Assembly (NCBI GenBank): GCA_030770425.1
Contig: JASJFT010000422.1
Location: 1-16,894, forward strand
DNA length: 16,894 nt
Source: Darksidea phi
Lineage: Eukaryota > Ascomycota > Dothideomycetes > Pleosporales > Lentitheciaceae
Direction: 5' to 3'
The notes below the pieces were generated by a model that was given only the letters and a program-made list of their open reading frames with translations, had not been told where the DNA came from and searched no databases. Shown here in pieces: positions 1-9,432 of the stretch. The position numbers and the translations under genes are program-made. Each line of letters starts with the position of its first letter. Position 1 is the first letter of the stretch.

Positions 1-99
1 CTATATAGGAGTAATTAAATCTCTTAATTATTAATAGCTTATTAAGATACTATAGCTCGTTAATTTAAAATTATTTACGCTCCCTATTTAACTTATAGT

Positions 100-400
100 A
101 AATAGTCTAGCTATACGGCTAAGAGAATTAGTAGATAGTAGTACTAGTACGTACCTACTAGTCTACTCTAAATATTTAAAGGTAGTAAAGAAAAAGCTAA
201 AGCCCGTCTTCTATCGACTAAAGAAACTAATCCCTCTTAATAGGTTTAATAGGAAATATAGTTATTTAGTCGATATAACTATCTAAGCTAATCTATTAAT
301 CTAGAAAAAGAATATATCTACCTAGTTCCTCTTTTATAAACTTAGGTATTATAATATAATACTTAAAAGAAAATTCTTTAAGTAAACCTAGTCCTTAATT
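100..400 (+). pseudogene. Element A retroviral-type aspartic protease remnant
   Basis: This is the first recognisable Pol domain of element A, the aspartic protease that would cleave the Gag-Pol polyprotein. At 128-142 the frame reads L-V-D-S-S, matching the L-V-D-S-G active-site motif. The last codon AGT follows a T, so a GGT to AGT change by TpG to TpA explains it. About 70 codons later, at 356-373, I-I-L-x-R-K matches the conserved hydrophobic-I-L-G-R stretch near the end of the fold. Codons between them give a typical run (P-L-N-R-F-N-R-x-Y-S). The first about 100 bases read in the same frame but I cannot assign them; they could be the end of gag or a linker. The frame runs on into RT with no shift. 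Confidence 0.75.
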
Positions 401-901
401 AACTATTATAACTAGACTTTATACTAGTTAGATAATATTCTAAAGTAAATAAAATATAACCTAACTATTATAGAGAAGCTAGATCCGAAGCTAAAGCTAG
501 AATACTAGGGCGACGCTTTACGTCGTAATAATCTAATTAATTAGTAAGTTAAAGTATAGAAGAAAGCCTACTTACTTAGAAAGAATCTAATACTTAGTTT
601 AAAAATTCCTATTAAAGCCCTTATAATCCTCTAGGAGGAGGTTTATAAGCCTACCGAAGTCCTACTATAGATAATAGAGAACTAGTAAGCTACTTCTAAG
701 AAAATATAGAGGAATATAGATAGTAATACTAATAGTAGTTTAAGAGGTATTAAATCTAAGAAAAACTAATAAGACTACTAAAAAAATAATAGAAAGAAAA
801 AGAAAGTAATATCTATTCCTAATAATCTACTAGAGTAGACTATTAGTAATAAGTTTAATATATATTTTCTCGAATCTCCTAATATATAAAAGCTCGTAGA
901 T

Positions 902-1830
902 AAGGAAGAAGTTATACTAAAAGCTACTAGTCTATATAAAGTTAACTTATTAATTAGAAATAGATAATTAAAAGACTTAGTAGAATAAGACGTATAAGAT
1001 ATAATAGTAGAGAAGCTTCCTTATAAAGGTTATATAGAAGCTATCCTAAACTACTTCTCTAAGATTAACTTAAATAAGTTATCCCTTAGAAGGAAGAACG
1101 TTAATTATAAAATTATTCTTAAAAATAAGGTAAGTAAGCTTAGTATAAGTCTACTTTATAATATATCCCTTAAATATCTAAAGCTACTAAAAGCTTACTT
1201 AGAAGAGTACCTAAAAAAGGGCTTTATTATAACTAGCGATACTAACTTTACCTTACCCGTTCTATTTACTAAGAAACTAGGAGGGGGGTAGAAGTTCTAC
1301 GTCGACTACCGAAAGATTAATATAGTTACGAAGAAAGATATTATAGCTATTTCTTTAATTAAGAAGATACTAATATAACTCTTTAAAGTAAAGATCTTTA
1401 CTAAGCTAGACGTATAATAAACCTTCTATTATATTAGATTAGACCCCGACGTAGAGAATCTTATAACTTTTAAAATATAGTATAGAAATTATAAATATTA
1501 TATTCTACCTTTTAGACTATATAATAGACTAGTAACCTTTTAATACTATATTAATTAAGTACTTAAGGATAATATCGACGAGATCTATACTATCTATATA
1601 GACGATATTTTAATCTATTTAGAAGACCCTCTTAAGTATAAGAAATATATAAGTAAAATTCTAGATAAGCTTAGAAAGACTAGATTATAGATTAATATTA
1701 AAAAGAGTAAGTTTATAATTACTAAGGTAAAGTTTCTAGATTTTATTATTAGTACTAAAGGGATCTATATAGACCCTAATAAGATAGTAGCTATTAGAGA
1801 CTAGAAGAAATCTATAACCCTAAAAGGATT
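902..1830 (+). pseudogene. Element A reverse transcriptase remnant
   Basis: This would copy the element RNA into cDNA inside the virus-like particle. From 902 the frame gives the linker that precedes RT in gypsy elements, ending in E-Y-L-K-K-G-F-I (about 1205-1231). It is followed by P-V-L-F-x-K-K and Y-V-D-Y-R-K-I-N (about 1298-1321). The first catalytic Asp is in K-L-D-V (GAC 1409-1411). The Y-x-D-D box reads Y-I-D-D at 1595-1606, with both aspartates kept; the Ile is explained by GTA to ATA after a T. The Q-A-F box that follows K-L-D has become stop codons. All motifs are in the same frame as the protease upstream and RNase H downstream, so no net indel has occurred. Confidence 0.9.
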
Positions 1831-1981
1831 ATAAGCTTATTTAGGCTTCTATAACTACTACTATAAATAGCTAAAAGACTATAGTTATATAGTCCGCCTA
1901 CTTATCTAACTACTACGAAAGGAAAAATTCTATATCTTTAGATCTAAAGAGTAAGTTATATTTAAGAAAAGTAAGATATTA

Positions 1982-2450
1982 TTATATTTAAATATTATTA
2001 TAAGATATTACTCGCCCTACTATAGGACCTATATAGAAACTAATATAAGTAATAACGTCCTAGTAGATACCTTTATATAGCTCTAAGATAATAGAACCTA
2101 ATAATCTATAGTCTACTTTACGAAGATAATAAAGTTTATAAAAATAAACTATAAGATCTATAATAAAGAGATACTTATAGTTATAAGAGATTTAAATAAA
2201 TAGAGAATTTAGCTTATAGAATTATAACTAAATAAACCCTTCTAAGTTATTACTAATTACTAGGTACTAGAGTATTTCTTAACTAAGCGCGAACTAACTC
2301 TACGATAGACTTACTAGGCTAAGAAGCTTATAGACTACTACTATACTATTTATTATCGCTCTAGGACTACTAATATTATTACGGATACCTTCTCTCGAAA
2401 ATAGAAGAAGTTAAAAATCTAGAAGAAAAAAGATAAAGCTACTAGGACTT
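1982..2450 (+). pseudogene. Element A RNase H remnant
   Basis: This would degrade the RNA strand of the RNA/DNA hybrid. The start motif, normally E-T-D-A-S-D, reads E-T-N-I-S-N at 2036-2053. Both Asp-to-Asn changes are GAT to AAT after a T, as expected from RIP on the opposite strand. The closing motif, normally x-A-D-A-L-S-R, reads I-I-D-T-F-S-R-K around 2378-2401 with GAT kept at 2384-2386. A Y-Y-x-x-I-Y-Y-R run before it corresponds to the F-x-I-x-Y-x-P-G strand. The domain sits directly between RT and integrase in the same frame. At least one catalytic Asp is lost, so it could not be active even without the stop codons. Confidence 0.85.
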
Positions 2451-2744
2451 ATATTTTTATCCTTTCTAGATAGGTCTCTACTATAATAGCTATCTTAATA
2501 GCTACTACTAATACCTAGAATCCTAAGTATAAAACTAAAGCTTACTCTTATCTACTTCTTAATTATATACTTTACGAAAATTATATATATACTATACTCG
2601 AACTAAAGTAAGAATTAGCCTATTAAGGATATAAGTACCTATTTCTAATCCTATCTAGACTTCTTCTCTAAAAAGAGAAGTTAGTAGTACCTAAAGTAGA
2701 GTTCCTTAAGATCTATTTTATTTAGGTAGTATATACTACGTAGA

Positions 2745-3780
2745 TTACTACTTACTTAGATATAAAGAAAATTATTAAACTTTTAAGAGACCTATACTAT
2801 TAGGGTATAATAAGTAAGAATATAAAATATTATATAAGGAATTATAAATAGTACTAATAGAGTTATAAGTCTTAAGATAAGACCTTAAGTCTCCTTAAAC
2901 TACTTCTTATATCTAAAAGAGTATAGAAAGATATTTCTATAGACTTTAAAAGCTTTCTAAAGGACTATAAGGGATATAATAACGTATTTATAGTAATTTA
3001 TAAATTATTAAAATATACTTTCTTATTACTCTACTTTAAGATTATTACTACTAAAGATATAGCTACTCTTTACTATATATATATATAGTAAGTCTTTAGT
3101 CCCCTATATACTATAGTCTTAGATTAAGGTCTATAGTTTATATTAGGCTTTACGAAAGAATTATATAGACTTATAGAAATTAACTAGCTATTATCTATAG
3201 TCTATTACCTATAGACTAATAGTAATATAGAAATTTTTAATTAATAGCTAGACTAACGATTATACCCCTTTATAAATTTCTATTAGAATAACTAGTTTAA
3301 CCTTTTATCTAGTATAGACTAGGTCTAAGTAATTCTCTTATATAATATAATAGGATTTTTCCCGTTTAAGATCGAATTCGGCTATAAGACTTATTACTAC
3401 TAGGACTAGTAAGAATATATTTATAAACCTTCTAAATTACCGGATAATATAACTACGTAGGTAGCCTAAAAGTTTATAAAAATCTAAGCTAATATAGTTT
3501 AATAGGTTCGTAACTACGCTTAAGCTAATATTATAGTAGCTTAAAGAGTTTAAAGCTAATAAGCTAATAAAAAACGCCGCCCTCTAGATTTTAATATAGA
3601 AGATTAAGTCTATATTATACCTAAGGGATTTACTATCTTAAGACTAAGTCTAAAATTAGACTAGTAAATATATAGACCTTATCTTATTATTAACTAAAGG
3701 TATAACTTCTATATAGTCTAGTTACCCTTTTATATAAAGATATATAATATTTTTTACGTAGATAGATTATATAAAGCTAT
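2745..3780 (+). pseudogene. Element A integrase remnant (zinc-binding, DDE and GPY/F parts)
   Basis: This would insert the cDNA into the host genome. An H-H-C-C zinc-binding region is readable around 2780-2850, with its C-x2-C pair now Y-x2-Y. The catalytic triad survives: D at 2942-2944, D at 3122-3124 (in L-D-x-G, normally S-D-R-G), and E at 3230-3232 (normally T-D-G-Q-T-E). Spacings are 60 codons from first to second D and 36 from second D to E, which is the DX35E geometry. The GPY/F module follows at about 3640-3720 (R-P-Y-L-I-I), then a V-D-R-L run near 3759-3770. The frame is continuous with RT upstream and the chromodomain downstream. Confidence 0.9.
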
Positions 3781-3826
3781 ATAAGATCTATTACCTAGTT
3801 AAGTACTTTCTAAAGAACTAGCTATA

Positions 3827-3985
3827 GAAGTAAATAGGTATCCCGAGTAACTAGTAGCCCGTATTCTTAATAGCCGAATCGTTTATAGTAAGCTTTACTA
3901 TTAAATAGAATAGATAGACTACGACTTAGATTTAATCTATTACCTAGTAAGTAATTTTATAAATATAGTTTAAAAGGTAAAAGAG
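3827..3985 (+). pseudogene. Element A C-terminal chromodomain remnant
   Basis: Chromodomains at the end of chromovirus integrases bind methylated histone H3 and steer insertion to heterochromatin. The frame begins E-V-N-R-Y-P-E and continues R-I-L-N-S-R, K-L-Y-Y-x-I-E-x-I-D-Y-D, matching x-I-L-x-S-R, K-x-x-Y-x-V-K-W-x-G-Y-D. TAG stands where the V-K-W tryptophan is expected, explained by TGG to TAG. It then gives Y-L-V-S-N-F, matching the W-x-P-x-x-N-L/F end. It follows the integrase GPY/F module in frame and leads into a proline/lysine tail and the 75-bp repeats. Length of about 50 residues is normal for the family. Confidence 0.88.
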
Positions 3986-4150
3986 TTCTATAATAAGTAC
4001 TCTAATAAGCTAGGTCTATCTAAACGGCTAGTCTAATAGTTAGAAGCCGCGTTATAAGATAAGTTCCTTAGCCCCTAGTTAGAAGATAAGGTACTAGTTA
4101 AGATAGAAATCTAGAAAAATTACTAGTACTAAGTATAGGCCCCCTCTATC

Positions 4151-4450
4151 CTTTATAGCCCGCCGAAACGGGTAGTATAATATCTAGAGTCTACGGTAAT
4201 TACCTCTAAGCTTAGGGTACCTTTTCTTTATAACCCGCTAAAACGGGTAGTATAATACCTAGAGCTTAGGGTAACTACCCCTAAGTCTAGAGTATCTTTC
4301 TTTTATAGTCTACTAAAATAGGTAGTATATAGCCTAGAGCTTACGATAACTACCTCTAAGCTTAGAGTACCCTCCCTTTATAGCCCGCCGAAACGGATAG
4401 CGTAATACCTAGAGCCTATAGTAACTACCTCTAAGTTTAGAGTACCCCTC
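4151..4450 (+). repeat. Four tandem 75-bp units encoding 25-residue repeats in element A Pol tail
   Basis: Units start at 4151, 4226, 4301 and 4376, so the period is exactly 75 bp each time, with a short partial unit after 4450. Each opens with a CTTTATAGCCCGCCGAAACG-like stretch; unit 3 is the most altered (C to T). The period is 25 codons, and the Pol frame passes straight through: each unit starts Y-S-P-P-K-R-V (or a variant) and contains T-T-S-K-x-R-V-P. The chromodomain joins the repeats with no frame change. I infer a repeated, basic, proline-containing C-terminal tail of the integrase. The repeats are less AT-rich than their surroundings. Function of the tail is unknown to me. Confidence 0.9.
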
Positions 4451-4776
4451 TATAGCCTTACTTTACTATAGATAGAAATATAAAAGAAGTAAGTCTTATT
4501 CTTTAGAGCTATATATATATAACTTCTAGATAATATAAAAAACTAAGTTACTAGTATCCTCTTATATATTCTATAACGTCCTTTAGATATATTAAGCGTA
4601 TTATATAATATATATATTAAAAAAATATTTTTTAGATAATATTTTATATAATAAAATGAGTAGATATATATAGGGCTATATAACGTTAATATACTCTAAG
4701 AACGATCTAGAGAGTACTAGTTAAATCGTTTTTTAAGTAGGAAGTAATAGATATAGATATTTATCTATTCTTTCTA

Positions 4777-4795
4777 TCTCTCTCTCCTCCCCCCT
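4777..4795 (+). other. 19-nt uninterrupted pyrimidine tract
   Basis: The + strand carries only C and T across these 19 bases, ending in a run of six C; read on the - strand it is a polypurine run ending in G's. A slightly longer C/T-rich stretch with single A's begins near 4767. In LTR elements such a tract could be a pyrimidine-rich promoter block inside an LTR, or, on the - strand, a polypurine primer. Nothing here decides between these or simple chance. Confidence 0.45.
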
Positions 4796-4991
4796 AAAAG
4801 CGTTTTTTCTTAATTATTCGTTTACTAGGCCCTTAAGGATAAGGCCTTATTCTAGAAGAAAGGTAATATTATAGCCTATTCCCTAGATAACCTAGTTATT
4901 TTACTTATTTTCTATTTTAGTTAGTAGATTAGGTAATCTCGAGGATTAGTCTAATAGATAGTTAGCTTATTTAGCGTACTAAGCCCTATTC

Positions 4992-5020
4992 GGGTATAAG
5001 AACCCCTTATTCTTATACCC
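4992..5020. repeat. Perfect 11-bp inverted repeat with 7-nt loop (hairpin)
   Basis: GGGTATAAGAA at 4992-5002 is exactly complementary to TTCTTATACCC at 5010-5020, with the loop at 5003-5009. Three G-C pairs close the stem base. It lies in the segment between A and B. A hairpin in this place could be an LTR RNA structure. No run of T follows it, so I do not call it a terminator. Confidence 0.6.
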
Positions 5021-5130
5021 TTATAGTACTATTTTAGAATAGTTTTAATATACCGATTCTACTATTAGTTAATTAGAAGGCTATCTTAGCTATTATAACT
5101 CCTAGTTAATTATACTTAGTCCTAGGGTCT

Positions 5131-5930
5131 TATATATAATAACTAGATTAAGAAATATAAAGACTAGGAATAGCTAGAATAGAATAGCTACTATAATAAT
5201 AAATATAAAAGATACTTCTTAATAAAGTATACTATAGGGCGATAGCTACGTAAACTAACTAGGGTAGATACTAAGAACTATAAGTAGAATATTAACTATA
5301 GGATTATATATAAGAAACCCGACTATAAAGTCTTATACTAGATATATTATAAAAGGGTATATATTCTATACCTAGTATAAAAAGAACTTATAGCTAGAAG
5401 AAAAGAAGATATCTTCTATTAGAATCTTAAGAGGAGAAAGTACCTCGTAGAACGATATAAGTAGTATGGTTATCCGATATAGAATAAGAATAGTTCTAAG
5501 AACCTAGAAATTAGTAGATAGCTAAGAGCTCTAGGTATATAGTAGGGATACTACGATATTTAGAACGATAAGATAAATACGAAGCCTATTAACTAGAATA
5601 TACTATTACTAGATAAAGACCTAGAAATAAAGCTATAATAGGTACTAAACTAGAAAATACCTTATAGAATTAGAAAAAAAGAAAGTCTAAAGTTAAAATA
5701 GTTAGGTAAGTCGCCCCTCTAATAAAATATCTAAAAGCTAGAGGATACCCCTAAGGAATAGGACCTCTATAATAATAAATTAAAAAACTAGATTATTATT
5801 AGCTATACTAGAGTCGCGTTAATAAAAGTATCTAAAAGACGACTCTATAAATTATATAAGAAGATATCTAATAACTAGCTAGATTAGAAGTAGACGTATA
5901 AATTTATAGATAGAAAGTCTAAGCTATTAT
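5131..5930 (+). pseudogene. Element B gag C-terminal remnant
   Basis: This is the C-terminal part of the structural Gag protein, read in the frame whose codons start at 3n+2. It is recognised by clear homology with the gag region of B', not by a domain of its own. The predicted stretch is rich in Lys, Arg, Gln-type stops (TAG/TAA) and Asn, for example K-E-L-I-A-R-R-K-E-D-I near 5384-5416. Near the end I-S-Y-T-R-V-A-L-I-K-V-S-K-R leads toward the protease. Pol continues in the -1 frame relative to this one. ATG at 5466-5468 is one of only two in the window; it is out of this frame and opens only 13 codons, so it is not a start. The abrupt left edge at 5131 is a break. Confidence 0.75.
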
Positions 5931-6222
5931 AAATAGTAGAGCTAAGTTTATACTTCTATTATTAAAATTAGTAGAAAAATATAAGATTTCTTATTAGATT
6001 AAAGAAAAACCTATATAAGTAGATCTTAGAGATAGATTATTTATAGAATATAAAGGAGGTATAATTTATTTTAAAATATAAAAAGTAATCTTAGAGGTAG
6101 AAAATATTAGAGACTATCGTAGATTTAATATTATAAAAATTAGAGATACTAATATAATTATTAGTTATAACTAGCTAGTAATATATAATTTATAAATAGA
6201 TTAGAGGTTATATAAAGTACTA
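5923..6222 (+). pseudogene. Element B aspartic protease remnant
   Basis: This is the Pol protease of element B, read in the frame with codons at 3n+1. The active-site segment, normally A-L-I-D-S-G-A, reads A-I-I-N-S-R-A at 5923-5943; the Gly-to-Arg change (GGA to AGA after T) fits RIP. Downstream D-T-N-I-I-I-S-Y-N-x-L-V (about 6145-6180) corresponds to the D-x-I-I-G-x-x-W-L motif, with TAG at the expected Trp. B' shows the same N-S-R at 14394-14402. Upstream gag lies in a different frame, so expression would have needed a -1 ribosomal shift or a separate start. Confidence 0.82.
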
Positions 6223-6540
6223 GGCTATAAGCGGGTAGCTTAAGTCGTAGAAATTAGAAGACCGGATAGATCTAGCTACGAGATCTAGTATATACCCTAA
6301 AAAGAAAGAATAAACTTAATTTTACTCTATAAGATCGTAAGAATCTATAAGAAGAACTTATAGAGAGTCGATATTATTATAGTATAAAGAGTTATAACTA
6401 CGTAGAAAGGACTATAACTAATAATACCTTAAGACTACGAGGAATTCTAAGAGCTATTTAAGAAATATCTAGATATAGATTTACTAAAGTACTAGAAATA
6501 GAATTATAAAATATACCTAGAATAGAATATAAGACTCGAG

Positions 6541-7810
6541 CCTAGACCTATATACTCGTTAATAGTAGATTAATAGGAAGAATTAAAGAAGTACTTAATA
6601 AAGAATTTAAAAAGAAGATATATTAAAGAAAGTTAAAGCTCTATAGTATTATTAGTTCTATTTATTTTAAAGAAAAATAAAAAGTTATAACTTTATATAG
6701 ACTATAGACGTTTAAATAACGTTATAAGAAAGAATAGATATTTATTACTATTAATCGAAGAACTTATAAACTAGCTCTAAAGAGTTAAATAAATTATAAA
6801 GTTTAATATCTAGAAAGAATTTTATAGAATTTAAATAGTAAAAGGGTACGAGAAGTATATAGTATTTAAGACCTAATATAAACTCTATAAATATAGAGTT
6901 ATACTATTTAAATTAATAAATATACTAGTAATATTTTAGTTAGTTATTAATAGAATATTAAATAAATACTTAGATATATTCTATATAGTATATCTAAACG
7001 ACGTTCTTATATATAATAAAGGAATACTAGAAGAATATAAAGAATATATAAAAAAAGTACTACGAAAGTTATAGTAAAATAAGTTACTACTTTATCTAGA
7101 TAAATACGAATTCTATAGAATAGAAACTAAATATCTAGATTTTATTATTTCGCGAGAAGGAGTATTTATAGACCCTAAAAAAGTATAAACTATAAGGAAG
7201 TAACTAATCTTAATATTAGTTAAGAATATATAATTCTTTCTAGGATTCGCTAACTTCTATTAAAAGTTTATTAAAAATTACTTAAAGACTATATCTCTAC
7301 TTATAAAGGTAACTAAGAAGAAAAAGAAATTTTAGTAGAACTAGAAATAATAGAAAGCTTTTAATAAGCTTAAAATTCTATTTATATTAGTACCTATATT
7401 ATAAATATACGACTTAATAAGACCTCTTAGAGTAGAGACGGACGTATTAGATTATATACTAGAAGCGATACTTATCTAGTAAGAAAAGAATAGAAAATAA
7501 AGACTAGTATTCTACTATTTATATAAGTTTAGTAAAGAAGAAGTAAATTATAATATCTATAATAAGGAACTTAGTACTATTATATTAGTATTTAAATAAT
7601 AGAGACTATAGCTTATAAAAGCTAAGTATAGGATTAAGATTATTATAAACTACTAGAATCTTACGAGTTTTATAACTATAAAGAAACTTAATCGATAATA
7701 ATTCTAATAGTTAGAATTACTAGTAGATTATAACTTTAAGATAAGTTACTAGCTAAGAATACTAAATAGAGTAGTAAACGCTCTTAGTAGAAAATTAGAT
7801 CTTTAAAGTA
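6541..7810 (+). pseudogene. Element B reverse transcriptase and RNase H remnant
   Basis: RT and RNase H of element B continue in the 3n+1 frame. L-Y-I-D-Y-R-R-L-N-N-V at about 6691-6723 is the L-C-V-D-Y-R-x-L-N box. The first catalytic Asp reads Asn (K-F-N-I, AAT at 6805-6807). The Y-L-D-D box reads Y-L-N-D at 6991-7002, first Asp lost. F-L-G-F-A-N-F-Y near 7240 is the conserved connection motif. RNase H starts at V-E-T-D (Asp GAC 7441-7443) and ends near 7800 with V-V-N-A-L-S-R-K, where Asn replaces the usual Asp. The homologous B' region differs mainly by transitions and shows a complementary pattern (Y-L-D-N). There is no ATG and many TAG/TAA. Confidence 0.9.
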
Positions 7811-8039
7811 CTAATAAACCTATTATATACGAGCTAGTTCTATAAAAAGAATCTAATAAAACTCTTATATATAACTATACGAGGCTAGCTAAGATTATAG
7901 TAGTAGTAGATATTAAGAAAAAATAGAGAAATAAGATCTAAGAAATTATTAAGGATACTAATAAAATACTAAAGAAAAATAATATATACTTTAATAAGAA
8001 AGAATACTCTACTTTAATAAATAATTTAAAGATAAGACC

Positions 8040-9120
8040 TTATATACTACTAAATCTTAAGAAAGACTTAATATAGAAAATCTATAAGAGTAAGATACTA
8101 GAATATCTAGAAATCGACGAAATAGTTAGATATATAGATAGAGAATATCTACTTACTAATATAAAAGAGAAAGTTCGGAAAGTAATAGGTAACTATTTAG
8201 AATATTCTAAGAATAAACCTAAGAGATATAAGTCTTATAAATTACTCTAATTACTAGTACTATCTATACGATTATAGACTTATATTATAATAGACTTTAT
8301 AGTAAAGTTATTACTATTATTAGAACTAGAATTAAGAAGATTATATAATACTATTATAGTAATTATAAATCGATTAACTAAAGTAGTATACTTTATTCTA
8401 ATAAATAAATTAATTATAATAGAAAATATAGCTTATAAGGTTAAGAGGATATTTATTACTAATTATAGATTATTAAAATAGATTCTTATAGATAGAGATA
8501 AACTATTTACTTCGAAGTTTTAAAGTATACTACTTATAAAACTAGATATTAAAAAGAAGCTATCGACTAACTTCTATTTATAGATAGATAGTTAGACGAA
8601 ACGAATAAACTAGACTCTAAAGAAGTATCTAAGGTTTTATATTAATAAGTTATAGGATAACTAGATTAAATTACTACTAATAGTATAATTAGTATATAAT
8701 AATAGGAGATCTACGATAACTAGATACTTACTATACTATATAAACTATAGATACGAACTAATAACTTATAGAGATCTAAAGAATATTAAGAGTATATCTA
8801 CTAGAGTAGAAGAGAAAGTCTATTTAATATAAGAACTATATAAAGAACTTAGTATATAGATAGTATATAGGAACTTTATAATAGTTAAAATAGTAAATAA
8901 AAGAAGACTTAAGGGACTAATCCTTAAGAGGGGGGATAAAGTTTTTCTTTTATAATAAAATCTAAAAACTAAATAATTATACGATAAATTAGATAATTTA
9001 TAAATTAGACTATTTAAAATTAAAGAAAAAATAGAACTAATTAACTATAGGCTAAAGCTAGCTAAAGGTATAAGAATATACCCGATATTTTATATATTAC
9101 TACTAGAACTAGTACTAGAA
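8040..9120 (+). pseudogene. Element B integrase remnant with GPY/F module
   Basis: The zinc-binding part is visible from about 8101: R-Y-I-D-R-E-Y, then Y-L-E-Y at 8194-8205 where the C-x2-C pair is expected (TGY to TAY). The catalytic D is GAC at 8293-8295 (I-D-F) and the second D is GAT at 8491-8493 (I-D-R-D-K-L-F). The third position, normally E in T-E-R, is AAA (Lys) at 8599-8601. Spacings are 66 and 36 codons, so DX35E geometry is exact. B' keeps GAA there. The GPY/F-type module follows at about 8923-9085 (R-G-D-K-V-F-L-L, then R-L-F-K-I-K-E-K, then I-Y-P-I-F-Y-I). It leads directly into the chromodomain. Confidence 0.9.
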
Positions 9121-9396
9121 GACGTCGAAGTAGCTACCGATATTAAACTCGAAGATAAGGAGTATAAGGTTAAGGAAGTCTAAGGGCTATAGAGGTTCGG
9201 CTATTAGTAGAAATATTTAGTTAAGTAGGTAGAATAGCCTACTAGCTAGAATATATAGAAACTAATTAAGAACCTATAGGACTATTAGAGGCTAGTTAAG
9301 TAGTATTACTAAAAGTATCTAGAGGTAGAGACTCCTAACTATCTAGAAAGAAGAAATTAGCGGACTTATATAATAAGGATTACTATAATAACCTAA
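9121..9396 (+). pseudogene. Element B chromodomain and Pol C-terminus
   Basis: In the 3n+1 frame the sequence gives E-Y-K-V-K-E-V, then K-Y-L-V-K-stop-V-E-stop-P-T-S, then N-I-stop-K-L-I-K-N-L. This is the chromodomain pattern E-Y-x-V-E-x-I, K-Y-L-V-K-W-x-x-W/Y, N-T-W-E-P-x-x-N-L. The stops lie where Trp is expected (TGG to TAG). After it comes L-E-R-R-N and a possible natural stop TAA at 9394-9396; B' has TAG at the aligned codon. Both could equally be altered Gln codons. This domain would have bound methylated histone H3, as in element A. Confidence 0.88.
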
Positions 9397-9432
9397 GTAA
9401 GTTAGAAGAAGTAGAGTATTTAGCTTCCTCTA

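Larger units (their letters stand above)
1..4460 (+). mobile_element. Element A: RIP-degraded Ty3/gypsy chromovirus, left end outside window
   Basis: This is the internal region of an LTR retrotransposon of the chromodomain-carrying Ty3/gypsy group. The domain order protease, RT, RNase H, integrase, chromodomain is diagnostic of that group. All domains read in one + frame (codons start at positions 3n+2) from near base 1 to about 4460, interrupted only by TAG and TAA codons that sit where Gln or Trp is expected. Gag and the 5' LTR would lie left of the window. The 3' LTR, if present, should be in 4461-5130. The element is dead: it has no ATG, dozens of stops, and Cys/His codons changed to Tyr. 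I am confident of the class. The precise family name cannot be set from the sequence alone. Confidence 0.9.
4461..5130 (+). other. Unassigned 670-bp segment between elements A and B, candidate 3' LTR of A
   Basis: No coding similarity is visible here and the segment matches no other part of the window. It begins right after element A's Pol tail and ends at about 5130, where homology between B and B' starts abruptly, which is where a 3' LTR of A would lie. It contains very AT-rich DNA at about 4595-4660, a pyrimidine run at 4777-4795 and a hairpin at 4992-5020. One of the two TG dinucleotides of the window is at 4657-4658. LTR ends (TG...CA) cannot be recognised because RIP removes both dinucleotides. 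The LTR reading is inference from position only. Confidence 0.4.
5131..9432 (+). mobile_element. Element B: RIP-degraded chromovirus, 5' truncated, + orientation
   Basis: This is a second Ty3/gypsy chromovirus, of a different family from A. It contains the C-terminal part of gag, then protease, RT, RNase H, integrase and chromodomain. Its limits are defined by homology with the inverted copy B': similarity begins at about 5131-5136 and fades at about 9430. The gag N-terminal part and zinc knuckle found in B' are absent, so B is cut inside gag. Either it is a partial copy or element A inserted into its gag. No 3' LTR of B can be established. Confidence 0.88.
5131..9432 (+). repeat. Left arm of a 4.3-kb inverted repeat (partner 10902-15203)
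   Basis: The arm pairs with the reverse complement of 10902-15203. Landmarks checked from the protease to the end of Pol (5932, 6991, 8293, 8599, 9151, 9342, 9364, 9411) each satisfy left + right coordinate = 20334. In gag the sum is 20331 (5387 with 14944; 5142 with 15189), so one 3-base step separates them there. Differences between arms are otherwise point changes. The 1469-bp centre is not shared. Confidence 0.88.

Noticed and set aside
3070..3092. TA dinucleotide run as a microsatellite or promoter
   Set aside because: It lies inside the integrase frame and TA runs are a by-product of RIP; TATA-like words are everywhere here.
4151..4450. CRISPR-like array in the 75-bp repeats
   Set aside because: The units are contiguous with no variable spacers, are fully in frame with Pol and lie in a fungal retroelement.
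4656..5507. ATG codons at 4656 and 5466 as possible gene starts
   Set aside because: They open only 5 and 13 codons before a stop, have no supporting context, and 5466 is out of frame with the gag remnant around it.
8928..8945. G-rich run as a polypurine tract or G-quadruplex
   Set aside because: It is a single run inside the integrase GPY/F-region frame (R-G-D-K-V-F), so coding explains it.
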